Source: Diaporthe sp. PMI_573
Taxonomy: Eukaryota; Ascomycota; Sordariomycetes; Diaporthales; Diaporthaceae
Reading direction: 5' to 3'
Assembly: GCA_021399435.1 (NCBI GenBank)
Contig: JAJTUP010000012.1
Location: 434,001 to 498,000 of the forward strand
Length of the DNA: 64,000 nt
Positions within the stretch are counted from its first letter, which is position 1. Every line of letters starts with the position of its first letter. Made by a program: the position numbers and the translations under genes. This document shows positions 32,611 to 43,739 of the stretch, one piece after another. The notes under the pieces were generated by a model. The model was not told the DNA's origin, searched no databases, and saw only the letters and a program-made list of their open reading frames with translations.

Positions 32611-34010
32611 GTTGTGTGTGGCAGCAGGTTGATCAGTGCATCAGTGCATCAAGTAAGATCATGGGTAAGAGGAGTCTGGTTGTATTTGGTGCAGTCGCCG
32701 TAGATCCTAGGCCGCGCTTGGTTAGAGGTTAAAATGTTGGCTCATTCACTCTGGCAACAGGATGACATGGATACCACATATACCATGTCTACACTTGCGA
32801 AATGCAGAGTTATTCCAAGACGGGTCTAATGTTGCAGCCCAGGTGTGTTAGTTGTTGGGTGGGTGAGTCTTTGCGATGTTGATGTTGATGTTGATAAGAG
32901 TCGGGACTTGCAGCTGGCAACCAGATGTCAGAGACCCGGGGCAGGCTAGCGGGCGACAGGCGGAAGACTGCCACTGCACAGTACTACCACAGTAGCAAAC
33001 ACATAGAGGTCGGGATGGGCCCTGCACCCGCAGGAGCTGCGGGCCCGGAGCCACCACCCAAGCTTCCCGTGTGCTCTCGAAACAGATCTGCCTTTTCTTT
33101 TGCTGGCTTGCTGGGAGATGCGCACTCATGGCTTGGTACTTCACGGCATGGCACTGCATGGCAACAGCATGGACCAGGTCTCACAGATCATCCAAAACAG
33201 GCGCACGCCTCAAGCCTCGTACACGTGTAGGTTGAGCGACTCTGGTTGTCTTGATCCTCACGTAATATATTTCTACTGGCCCGCCCAGATATACACAGGG
33301 CATGAATGACGGCCAATAATCAGGACTAGATTCGGCAGTCCCTGCCCAAAGGAGGCAGTCCTGTAATTGTCCAGCGACCCTGAGTGACCCCAACCCGCTC
33401 CGGTGTTTTGGTTGGTGTGGGCCAAATTTCGTCGACCTTGCTTGTTCGCAGTACCACGCAGCCTGTGCACCCAGCACTGTGGTAGTAAGTGCCGTTCATC
33501 ATATGAACACAGCGACAAGTAGCTTGTGTGCAGTGAAACAAAGCTGCAACCCTTTAGCCAAGTGCCGTGCCTTGCGTGCATCAACTGCCTGGGTGACGGG
33601 GCAGCGGGAGATCAGCTTGGGTCACCTCTGGACCAACCGGTGACGGACATTTGTTGTCCTTGCCGTCTGCAGGGCCCCGCAGTCCCAAATTCACGGGTGC
33701 TGGCTCCAACCCCAACCGCAGGGCTCTAATTGCGGGCGACCAGTGGGGCTCCAGGTCCGAGCTGGTCACTGAGGTGAGGTCAGAGTGGCCCGGTTAGGTG
33801 CCGGCAGACCGTCCTCCACGACTTGCAATTGTTGCTTCATAGTGCTCTACTTGCACATGAGACCAAACTCAATCCCATGCCCGCGCCTCCTCCACCTTTG
33901 CTGCCTCCCTCCTTGCCTCCCAAGCTCACCCCTCGCAAGCTCATGCTACCTGGGATACCAAGGCACTAGGCACTAGGCACTTGGCTGCATGTCCCTCTAC
34001 CATCTACCAC

Positions 34011-34050
34011 ACCGTATCGCACCGCACCGTACCGCACCGCACCGCAGCGT
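34011..34050. repeat. ACCGC/ACCGT pentanucleotide repeat
   Basis: About seven imperfect 5-bp units (ACCGY), including three consecutive ACCGC at 34031-34045. It lies upstream of the B56 gene. Confidence 0.8.
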
Positions 34051-34150
34051 ACCCTACAGCGCCTATCGTGTCTCCGACGCCAGACCCAGACCCAAACCTT
34101 CCCGATTCCCACCTCTCGAATTGCGGATTGCGGATTGCCATCTTCGAACT

Positions 34151-34180
34151 CTCTCTCTCTATTCTATTCTATTCTATTCT
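34151..34180. repeat. (CT)5 followed by (ATTCT)4 microsatellite
   Basis: Perfect dinucleotide run at 34151-34160 and four perfect ATTCT units at 34161-34180, in the pyrimidine-rich tract upstream of the B56 gene. Confidence 0.9.
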
Positions 34181-34244
34181 GCTCTGCCTGCTACGCTTCA
34201 TCGCCGGGCTTTCTTTTTGAACACAGGCTCCTGACCCAGGCTTG

Positions 34245-34319
34245 ATGGGACTATCACGGATGCCCTCCACCAAAGACTCTGGAGACCCCAACGGCTCATC
34301 CCCTTCGAACGGTAAATAA
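34245..34319 (+). other. Possible upstream ORF in the B56 leader
   Basis: A 24-codon ORF, Ser/Gly/Pro/Asn-rich, ending in TAA at 34317-34319, about 950 bp before the main start. A GTAAAT donor-like site overlaps its end (34312-34317), so it might instead be an alternative first exon. Evidence is weak because the transcription start is unknown. Confidence 0.3.
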
Positions 34320-35264
34320 GTACCTGACTATCACCCAGGCGCAACCTCCAATCCTCCTCCCTCAGCTCACCTGCACGCTTGCACGCCTGCCCGTGCCTCA
34401 ACCTCGATACTGTGTACTGTACCACAAGCACCAGCACCAGCGGCAGCGACCGAGCAGGACCGAGCCGGCCAGCCAGCCAAGCCTTTGCCTCCCTCCTGAC
34501 TGCCTCTCCTGCATCCTCTGTTCGGTCCCGTTCTGTTGTGCTCCCTCTCACGGCAGTCCCCAGCCCATCCATTCGCCCTCCACCCCGTCTGCTGGTTCAC
34601 TGGCTGTGCCTAATAAACCCTATTGTCACCCCCAAGCTTCCCTGCTCTTCCCTTCCAACCACTCGACGACCCCTGTCCGGCCCCCTTTTGAGCCACCACC
34701 CTGCCCCAAGGTTGTTCTCCCAGCCCTCCTCACCTTTACCTAAGCTCCCATCGTTTCGCCATCCCGACAACCTCACCACCCACCCACCCTGGGACCCGCC
34801 AAGCGCATCAGTCTGACCTGCCCTCTGGCGAATTGGTTGCGCTCTGCCCTCACCTGCTGCCGCCCTGTTGCCAATCACCCTCTCTCTCTTCCGGATCACC
34901 CAGCGAGACTGGCTTAGACGTGGACCACGACCCATTGATCTGTCGTCAGCGCCTACTGCCGTTCCCCCTGCCATCCCGCGAGGCTGAACAGGTAGATAGA
35001 TCTTCAACATTTGTCCTCTCCCCCGCATCACTCCCACACCTCTCACATAATAGCACACACCCCCATACGAGCACATACTGCCCGGGCTCTGGCCCAAGGT
35101 TCTGGGGACAGCCACACGCGGTCCCTCCCGCCCGCGTATTTGCGCTGAGCCGTCACCCTCCCGCCACCCACGGAGCTTGTCTCCTGCCCCCCTCAGGCCC
35201 CGCCATTGCCATTCAGCTGGCCATTGCTGACTCCGTCACCACAGAGAAGCACCTTTCTTCGAAG

Positions 35265-37444
35265 ATGAAGCGCTTCAGTCAAAGAGTCGTAAGTTTCACG
35301 TCTTTATCCATCACCAATGTCCCGATGGTTCGACCGTTGCCGGACCTCAGCTAACGCTCCATCGCAACCCCCCACAGCTGTCGCGCGGGAAAGACTCCAG
35401 CAAATCATCAAAGAAGAAGGACTCCAAAGACGGCACAGCCTCCCCCAACAGCTCGGCATCGAGGGACGGGTCCAACCAGTCTCCTACAATCACGCCCTCG
35501 TCCTCCGCGTCGAACCTTCCCGACACCCGAAACAAGCCTCTCCCCCCTAACAGCGCTGGGGCACATGGGCAAGAGCAGGGCATACCAGGGCAGTCACCCT
35601 TGAGCAATATGAGCTCTGCTTCGGGATCTGGCTCCTTTGGCGGCTCCTCTCAGGCCGCCAATGGCGGAGGCACCCCCCAGCGCGCCGGCGGTCTCCCGCC
35701 CACGGTCATCATCAGCCCCAGTGCTCCCCACGTCCCTCCGCCCGGCGCGGCCGAGACCATGCCACACGACCTGGCGCCTCCAAAGGCCGGCCAGAAGTCC
35801 TTGATGTTCGACCGTCTGCAACAGACTCCCAAGGACGTGCCCGAGGGGCTGAGGACTCCAAAGCGGCAGCACTCGTCTCGGTTCGACATCTCGGCGCATC
35901 GCGAGCTGGAAAAGCTTCCTGGGTTTCACGAGGTGCCGCCTAACCGGCGACAGGAGCTGTTCATGCAGAAGATCGACCAGTGCAATGTCATTTTTGACTT
36001 CAACGATGCCAGTGGAGACATGAAGTCCAAGGAGATAAAGCGCCTGGCGCTCCATGAGCTACTCGACTACGTTGCCAACAACCGGCAGGTCATCACTGAG
36101 CCAATGTATCCGCGAGTTGTCGAGATGTTCGCCAAGAACCTTTTCCGCCCATTGCCACCGCCAATGAACCCATCGGGCGAAGCCTTCGACCCCGAGGAGG
36201 ACGAGCCCGTGCTGGAAGTTGCTTGGCCCCATATTCAGGTCGTCTACGAGTTCTTCCTGCGCTTCATCGAGAGCCAGGACTTCAACACCAACATCGCCAA
36301 GGCCTACATCGACCACAGTTTCGTTCTCCGACTGCTTGAGCTTTTTGACTCCGAGGACCCGCGTGAGCGCGACTTCCTGAAGACGACGCTGCACAGGATC
36401 TACGGGAAGTTCCTCAACCTGCGAAGCTTTATTCGACGGTCCATCAACAATGTCTTCTTCCATTTTGTGTACGAGACGGAAAGGTTCAACGGCGTGGCCG
36501 AACTCCTCGAAATTCTGGGGTCCATTATCAACGGATTCGCACTGCCCTTGAAGGAGGAACACAAGCTGTTCCTTACACGTACGCTGATACCTTTGCACAA
36601 GGCAAAGAGCCTCAGCATGTACCACCCACAGCTTGCGTATTGCATCGTTCAGTTCTTGGAGAAGGATGCGTCTCTTACGGAAGAGGTAAGTCTTCGGACT
36701 CTAATCAATCGCGTGCAGATCCAGTCCTAATTGATGTCTAGGTGGTGCTTGGTCTCCTGCGCTATTGGCCAAAGGTAAACAGCACCAAGGAGGTCATGTT
36801 TTTGAACGAGGTAGAGGATATCTTCGAGGTTATGGACCCGGCGGAGTTTGCCAAGGTTCAGGAACCTCTGTTCCACCAGCTCGCCAAATCGGTGGCAAGT
36901 CCGCATTTCCAGGTTGCAGAACGTGCCCTGTACTTCTGGAACAACGAGTACTTCTGCAACCTGGTTAGCGATAACGTCGAGATCATCCTCCCCATCATGT
37001 TCGCGCCGCTGTACGAGAACTCAAAGGGGCACTGGAACAGGTGAGTCTCATCGCCTTGTCGCGTTGGGAACTTGGTGTAGGCGTTATTGACACAGTGCCA
37101 GGACTATCCACGGGATGGTGTATAATGCCATGAAACTCTTTATGGAGATTAACCCACAACTCTTCGACGACTGCTCGCAGGAGTACACGGAGCAGCAGAA
37201 CAGCGCGCCGGCTAGGGAGCAGCAGCGAGAGAGGAAATGGGCAGCCATTCAAGAACTGGCCAACAAACAAAAGGCTAATGGGTCAGCGGCACCCCAAGAT
37301 GAGCAGACGGAAGAGACTGACGGCACAGAAGATAACCAGAAGCGGCTCGACTCGCTGAACCTGCAAGACGGAGACCGAAGAGATCGGCGGCCGGGCACGC
37401 ACGAGAGACAGAGCTCAGCGGGGTCTTCGAGAAGCGGGCGATAA
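35265..37444 (+). CDS. RTS1/par1 homologue: PP2A regulatory subunit B56 (B') family
   Basis: Targets protein phosphatase 2A. Exons 35265-35288 (24 nt), 35378-36685, 36742-37040 and 37102-37444 give 657 aa. The 8-codon first exon (MKRFSQRV) joins to [17 protein letters not shown], the usual fungal B56 start. Residues to about 175 are Ser/Pro/Gly-rich and disordered. The B56 HEAT-like repeats run from about [13 protein letters not shown] through [34 protein letters not shown] and [23 protein letters not shown], and end after [13 protein letters not shown]. The C-terminal 90 residues are charged and Gln/Arg-rich. Each splice restores conserved B56 sequence. It is one of two phosphatase components in this window, but its target complex is PP2A, not calcineurin. 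Confidence 0.95.
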
Positions 37445-38535
37445 CCTGAGGTCATTGTGTCCTGCCTCAGCAGTGCGTCAGACCGGACCAGGCTCAGGGC
37501 AGCGTTTGGAAATCGACCATGTGGAGGGTCCTGCCGACGATTAATGACAAAGCCCGTTTCCTCGCATTCTTTGCAAAACTAATGCCAGAACGTCTCTTGA
37601 GCATCCGCGGACCTGGCTGGGGGAGGAACAATATGCTCGGGGACTCTGGGCTCGGAACGGGCCTAGACGAACTCGATAGCCTGGCCCGACCCTGTTCATT
37701 TCTGTTGGCAGGCCCAGACAAAATTCGGGAGCGCTGGCTAGCGCTTCTTCTCACTTTCAATTAGAAAACACGAGCTGTCAGGAGGGGCTGTTCGAGTACT
37801 CTGGCGGGCTTTTAGTTAGTTGTGGATTTGGTAGACCAACTAGCATTAGGGCTGAATGTCTGTGGCAACAAAGGCCAGATGGTACAGGCAAGGGGAGTCG
37901 AGCTCTCTTTCTCTCATTCGCCAGGGCCGGTCGTGCGTTGCTCCCGCTGTGCAGGAGGTTTGCGGGACGGGGTAAAGTGGTGATGAAAACAAAGAGGCAC
38001 TGGGGGAAGGCAAGAGGCCACCTTTCGAGAGGAATTTTTAACTGTACGAATTTTTAGTCAACAAAGCTTCTGCAAAAACACCTCTAGGGCAAAAAGACGG
38101 GACATACTGGCGTGTCGGCGTACCGATATCGTGGTTTTGGGGGACGAACGAACAACGCTTAAAAAGAAGGAAGCTCTTTTTTCACACTATTCTCTTCCTT
38201 GAATCTGACTTGTTTTCTTCTTGTCTACTACATACTGTTTATTACGACGACGATGCGAGGTAGAAGCACGTCATTTTCTCAGCTTAGCTATGAAGTTGCC
38301 GCATGTCTCTGCGGTGCATACTACATACTCTGCCATGGACAGTTGGTGATGAGCTTTAAGAGGATGAGGTCGTGACGTCGTACCCGCTTGGTGGGTCTTC
38401 CTTGCGCTCTGACGGCGCTTGTATAGCATAGAACTGCTACAAAACACACATCCCTTCAATGCCGTGTGACCGTTCCCGATGTGCCATAATTTATCCAGCA
38501 CAGTATCATCCAACGCTGTCCCGTCTTAGGATTAA
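37445..38535. other. Convergent intergenic region between B56 and the CID/RS gene
   Basis: 3' untranslated regions. A short plus-strand frame at 37519-37764 has no domain. No gene recognised. Confidence 0.5.
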
Positions 38536-40443
38536 TCACCATCCTCTTCCCCTGCCGTACCCGCCGCCACCACCTCTACCCCGATACCCGCCGCCGCCAT
38601 TCCCGCCCCTACCATACTGAAACCCCCCTGGCTGCTGCTGCTGCTGCTGCTGCTCTGCGTGTCCTTGGGGAGGATAAAGCGGAGGCGGAGGCGCCCAACC
38701 GCCGCCCCACTGGCCCAGGACGGGAGGCCCGCTTGTGGAGTGGTGCGGTGGGAACCAGCCCTGGGGTAATTGTTGCGGACCGTGGTTGCCTGCCATGGGC
38801 GGAGGAGGTGGTGGTGGAGGCCACTGACCTTGATAGTGCGGTGGTGGAGGCGGTGGAGGTGGGACAGCTGCGTTCCAAGAGTTGAACCTGCTGGGCTGTG
38901 GTGGCGCCGCCGTGGGAAAGTTTGGATGCGGGTACGGGCCTGGCGGCGGCGGCGGCGGCGGCGGTTGATATTGTTGTAAGTTTGGCGGTGCAAAGCCCTT
39001 TGGGGGCCCGTAGCCTCCTGGTTGCATATGTTGGGTGGTTGAGAGCACTGGCTGTGGGGAGTAGGAGTCGCGCGAACGTGACCTTGGTCTGTCTCTGCCA
39101 TTCTGGCCACGGCGTGGAGACCGCGAGCGAGAGACAGAGCGAGAATAGCTTCGCGGCCGCCGTGGGCTGCGGCTCCCTCTTCTTTCGCGGCTGCGAGATC
39201 GTGACATGCTGCTCCAGCTGTGGCTTCGCGAGCGCGAGAGCCGACGTCGTTTGGTGGCGGGATGTGAGGAGTCTCGTCTTGAAGAGCGCCGCGGGCTGGG
39301 ACTCCGGGACCGACTGCTTGAGCGCGACGAGCCTCGTCGGCCCCTTTGCTCATCGTCTATGTCCATTCCGTCACCCTTGTGCCGTCGTGCCCTCATCTTC
39401 TCACAAAACGTCTTTGACCAGCCGTAGTATGTCTCACCTCGGACAATGTCCCCCAGCTCGTCGCGCTCAATGAATTCGCCCATCTGGCTGACGTCGACCG
39501 CCGAGTCACCGTCCAGAAGCGTATCCTTCGCATATATCTTGTCAACATCGCCCAGCAGCTTCTTAACCGCGTTGATAAGGTTCTTGTCGGCCGATCCACC
39601 TGCCAGTTGGAGCGGCTTGATCATGTTCGGATTCATAGGTCTCGTGGAGTTTGGCTCTATGACGGGGAGCCAATTGGCGGCGGGAAGGTCGTACCACGGC
39701 GTTGATGGGTCGCCGTGCATGGACGGCAGTACGAAAGGCGCGTCTCGTGCTGTTGAAGTTGTATGTGCCTTGTTTGCCACATGCCCGCCATTCGCTTCAC
39801 CTCCTTCCGATTTTGGCCCCTCTTCGACGGCGGCGCGTAAAGACCCAAGCACGGAGGCCTGGAAATAGGATTTTTTCTCCCACAACTGGAGCAGGTCGTT
39901 CAACTTCTTCATGTGCTTTGGTGCATTCGTGAAAGAGGCGGCGCTCTTGAACAAGGCAGGAAGATGTGGTGCAATTTTGTCGAAGAAGTCTTGATTGCGG
40001 GTGCGAAATTTGACGTGGAACAGCACATCGTTCAGGACGTAGAGCACATGCAGCCTCCTCCGCTTCGTGGACGGGCCAGGCGCCTTCTGAGAGCCGCTGG
40101 GGGAAGAAGAGGCGAGGGCGGCCAAGTATTTCCCAAAGGCGACCGCGCGGGCAGGAGAGGGAACCAGAAGCTGGAGGATCCATTGCTTGCATTTCTGTTG
40201 CCGGCAAAAGAGAATATAAGCAAATGTTTAGCCGGGGCTCAAAGGCTCATGTTAAAACGGAGTGGCGTGTGTGTTCCAAACCTGAACGTTGGTTGGTGAG
40301 CACTTGACGACGGCTGCGTTGAGCAGGCCATGGAACTGCTCGATCTCGTCGCGAGAACACGACGCAAGGTCGGCGTCTGCATCTGCCTTGAGGAGGGAGG
40401 CGAAGAGGGAGGCTTTGGCGATGGCGAGCTGTGCAGCCGCCAT
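38536..40443 (-). CDS. CID-domain, RS- and proline-rich nuclear RNA-processing protein (CHERP/SCAF-like)
   Basis: Minus-strand exons 40443-40282 and 40194-38536 give 606 aa. The first 150 residues form a CTD-interacting-domain (CID) helix bundle: SPTNVQ joins across the 87-nt intron to KCKQWILQLLVPSPARAVA, followed by RRLHVLYVLNDVLFH, a typical CID helix. CIDs bind the phosphorylated C-terminal domain of RNA polymerase II. After a linker with GDVDKIY and GETYYGWSKTFCEKMR comes a long Arg/Ser region (about 275-370) interrupted by basic KRRR clusters, then long Pro runs, a Gln run (7 Q) and a C-terminal Gly/Arg (RGG-like) tail. The order CID-RS-polyPro resembles animal CHERP and fungal homologues, suggesting a splicing or 3'-end role. 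The donor is GTTTGG, a weak site. Confidence 0.88.
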
Positions 40444-41209
40444 GTTGACTGGGTAGCCCTGGGCAGTGGCAACGGGCGTCGGAAACGGTGTCGCGCTCTT
40501 CAAGGTATCATGGGCACATTCTCGAGAAGAAGGTAGTGATCTGACGAAGTGACCTGGAAGGGGTCGGGATGATGAACCGATGTATTGGGAGGTGTTCGAT
40601 TGCGAATGGGAGACCAGGGGGGAGCTGAAGGAAAGTTCCGATTGAGATGCACTAGAATCGGAGCTGGCCAGGGCAAGGCAGGCTGGGCTGCAGGGCTGGC
40701 CCCGCCCGTCCGTGGACTGGAAAGTCTGCCGACTCGGGCCCGATGCGACAGACTGACGCGGCAGACATAGACTACTCTAATGATTTAATACAGGACTGCT
40801 TTGATTTTTAAGCTCACTGGTATATCACGATCGAGATTCAAAAGGTGTTAATATCCATCAGAGGAGGCATGACCCTGCGCACGAGACGAACTGAAGAATG
40901 GACACGAATTGCTGCAAAAATAATTGTGCAGGGTTAAGTGGCGATTCCGTTTCATTGCCGCAGTTCCGATATGCGGTCTCGGTCATCATAATGTACATGC
41001 GCCACGATGCGCCAGTCGCCTAAAATGCAGTGACTTGCCAGGCTTCTCTGGCCTCCAAAGAGAAGCTCTCCGCTGTAATTTCAGATATCTCCGGTTCCAT
41101 ATAGGTCTTGCCGGCGTTCGCTGGTGGGATCGTTGGTGCTGGCGGGCAGGGCTGGGCGACCGGTTACCTGTCACCTCCTGTATGCCGTATAAGCTGTTGT
41201 CCTCGCAAG
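40444..41209. other. Intergenic region upstream of the CID/RS gene and downstream of the micro-exon gene
   Basis: Both flanking genes are on the minus strand. No gene, tRNA or strong repeat found. Confidence 0.5.
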
Positions 41210-41874
41210 CTAGGAGAAGCGGTCCCCTTTCTGGCTCCTGAATGGGGTAGAGCTCTCGTACTTGCTCTTTCCATAGAGTCGATTGTACTCTTTATCAGAT
41301 AGAGGCTCGGTCGGCGTCACCTCTTTGGCAGCCTGCTCCAGGCTTGGCCGGAAGGCGTGGTCGACGCGGTCCTCTTCCTGTCTCGGGCGCTCCTTCTGGT
41401 CGTCGGTCCGGGGTCGGGTGCCACCCATGGCGGAGGAGGATCCGGGATGAGAAGGGACATTCTGGGAATACTCGAGGGACTCGATCATGGTCTTCTTCTT
41501 GCGCTGCTCCTCGAGGCGGGCCTGGCGGTCGGCATTGATGCTTCGCTTGGCGACAACGTATGCGCCGGCGCCGGCTGTAGGGACTGTTTAGCTAAGTCCA
41601 TGACTGCATGCATGCTAGACACCTCAAAATGACAAGGTGCTTAGGGATGTGATCGGGAGAAGGTAGCAGGAGCACTAGGGCCGCCTTACCAACACAGAGA
41701 GAGCCCCAGCCCAACCTGTGAAAATGACCTCGTCAGCATGTCTTGCGTCAATGTTCTTGCCGTGGCGATTTGCTAACCAGAAAGACTTGGCCTGGGGGGA
41801 ATTCTCGTCAGCGATAACAGCCCATGATGGTAAGGCAGGCTTGGTAGGGTTCAGAGCAGGCGTACAGTGTTCAT
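41210..41874 (-). CDS. Small membrane-anchored fungal protein built from micro-exons (DUF4748-like)
   Basis: Four minus-strand exons: 41874-41866 (9 nt), 41791-41778 (14 nt), 41715-41690 (26 nt) and 41574-41210; introns 74, 62 and 115 nt; 137 aa. Splicing restores an N-terminal hydrophobic helix (FWLGWGSLCVAGAGAYVVA, residues about 6-24) followed by KRSINADRQARLEEQRKKK, a positive stop-transfer-like stretch. The rest is hydrophilic and Pro/Ser/Glu-rich, ending in KSKYESSTPFRSQKGDRFS, an end I associate with small fungal proteins of the DUF4748 type. Function is unknown; a mitochondrial membrane location is a guess from the short N-terminal anchor with basic flank. All three junctions have GT-AG ends, and only this path keeps one frame. 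Confidence 0.8.
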
Positions 41875-43739
41875 TTTGCGATTGAGACGAAGATCAGTAT
41901 TGGATTTGTCGTTGGTCTTGCCGAGAATGGGTCTGCTCCCGGGTGGATGGACGTTGTTGGGAAGTGAAGACCAATCTTCAATTGACGCGTGGAGTCTACT
42001 GGTATTTATCGGGCAAGGTGGGGTGACTTCGAGAGATGCGTCAAGCTCGTTGGCGCTGTGAGTTGGGAACCGGTGAGTTGCGAATCGAATCGGGGTCCCG
42101 TCCTCCAAAAATGTCGCGGGAGAGCTCCGTTAGCTCCCGCATCTCCAACCTGCCTGCCGTGGCACTAGCTACTGCAGCAACAGCTAGTGGGGCAGGATGT
42201 TTGGGTACCCGGGTACGCCATGGAAACTACCGGCTGCAACTACATCGGCCCCTATTCATCTTATCTTTGTCTGGCACCTGTCTGTGCATCTACGTATGAA
42301 CAAATAAATAGGGCTATATATCGGCTCGGTACACATAATCCGGCAATTGTCAGTATAGCCAGTGTGCCTATTCTGCCTGGCTGCGGATGGTCAATCGAAT
42401 TGATAAGTCGTTGGAGGCCCCACCTGATTATTATTCGGGCGGACCCAGAAGCTCCCAGTAAGATGCAGATTATGCGTTGCGGTGACCCAGTCATTTTCTA
42501 GCGATATGTGTTTATTTCAATGTGCATATCCATCAATCTAAATAGAGGCGTGGCGGACCCGATGGTGGCCAGGCCAACCATGTTTCAAGGCTGGCCACCA
42601 GCAATTCAGGGGAGTCAGAGACGGCCAAGCAGCCATGTGGGTGAGCCTCGAGAGGGCCTGGTAGACAGAGAACCTTGGAATAATACCCACCGAAACTGTA
42701 GGCGTTGGTGGATTATGCTGTGACTGACACTGACACCATCTCACAGGGCAAGGCCTCAAACTAGGCCGGAAACGTGTCTAAACATAGGAAAGAAATGGCA
42801 CGGCCGCAGCGACCAGGCCCAGAAGAGCAGTAATGTACCTGCATCTGACCTTTAATCACGCTGCCCAGCTGGATGGTGAGCGAACATGACTGATGCGATT
42901 GTTGGACTACCACTGTACTGTGTAGAGAAGAGAGACCAGAACCACACACAGACGGGCTGGGGCCCGTCTGTGGCGGGCCTCTGACGCAATCCCTCAAGGC
43001 CAGCCCCAAAGCACTGCCCTCCTCTCGTACCTACTGGAGACTGCATACTGCAGAGTGGAACACGCCCTGCGCAGTACGAGCCCACGGTACCAAGCGGCTC
43101 TCTTCTGCAGGAAGGGGTACACGGGCACACTGTACGGGGTACTTGTATCGTTGGGCAATCCAGGCACACACACACGCCAGCCAGCCCTGCCAGCCCACCA
43201 AATCCCCAACCACGCACAACCTTGCTCACCCAGTCAGGAGGGCGGCCACTGTACCTTGGACGGGTACCTAGTCAGCTAGTCTGGAGTCTGCATGCCTACG
43301 TACATTAGGTGGTACGGAGCACATACCAGCATCACATCTTAATACACAGAGTGCTATCTATACTTGCGTCTGCTCAAGTCTAGCCTACCCAGTGCGCCTG
43401 GGGCCAACAGCCCCCCTTTTCCTCCTCGACAGTCACAAAAACAACAACAGCAACTGCAACAGCCACCCTGCCTGGCCTCCTCACAAGTGCATGTTTATTC
43501 CTGCGAGTCACTGCTCAATCTTGGAGTGATGGGCGCCCCAAGACCCAGAGCCAGAGTCCAAAGCCCACGCCCACGCCCACGCCCACGCCCAACCCCAACC
43601 ACGACGAGCCCACTCCCAAGCCCGCGCCCGCGCCCGCAAGCCCCACCATCGCCGTCACCGTCACTGTAAACGGCGCCGTTGCCGTTGCCGTCGCTGTCGA
43701 CCTCCTCTTTTCCGCATCTCTTCTCAACAACACCAAGCC
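41875..43739. other. Divergent intergenic region upstream of the 5-phosphatase gene
   Basis: No protein gene recognised in 1.9 kb. The last 200 bp before the 5-phosphatase start are C-rich and repetitive (separate entry). Confidence 0.5.
43564..43638. repeat. CCCACG and CCCGCG hexanucleotide repeats
   Basis: Four perfect CCCACG units at 43564-43587, and two CCCGCG plus one CCCGCA at 43621-43638, about 100-175 bp before the 5-phosphatase start codon. One strand is almost free of T in this stretch. Confidence 0.85.

Larger units (their letters stand above)
32611..35264. other. Long divergent region; right part is probably the transcribed leader of the B56 gene
   Basis: No protein gene recognised in 2.65 kb. 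From about 33.9 to 35.2 kb the plus strand is strongly C/T-rich, typical of long fungal leaders, and carries (ACCGC)n, (CT)n and (ATTCT)n repeats. A short upstream ORF is entered separately. Confidence 0.55.

Noticed and set aside
38532..39353. 273-aa overlapping minus-strand frame in the CID/RS gene
   Set aside because: A second frame of the same repetitive RS/proline region; the main frame has the CID domain and continuous family context.
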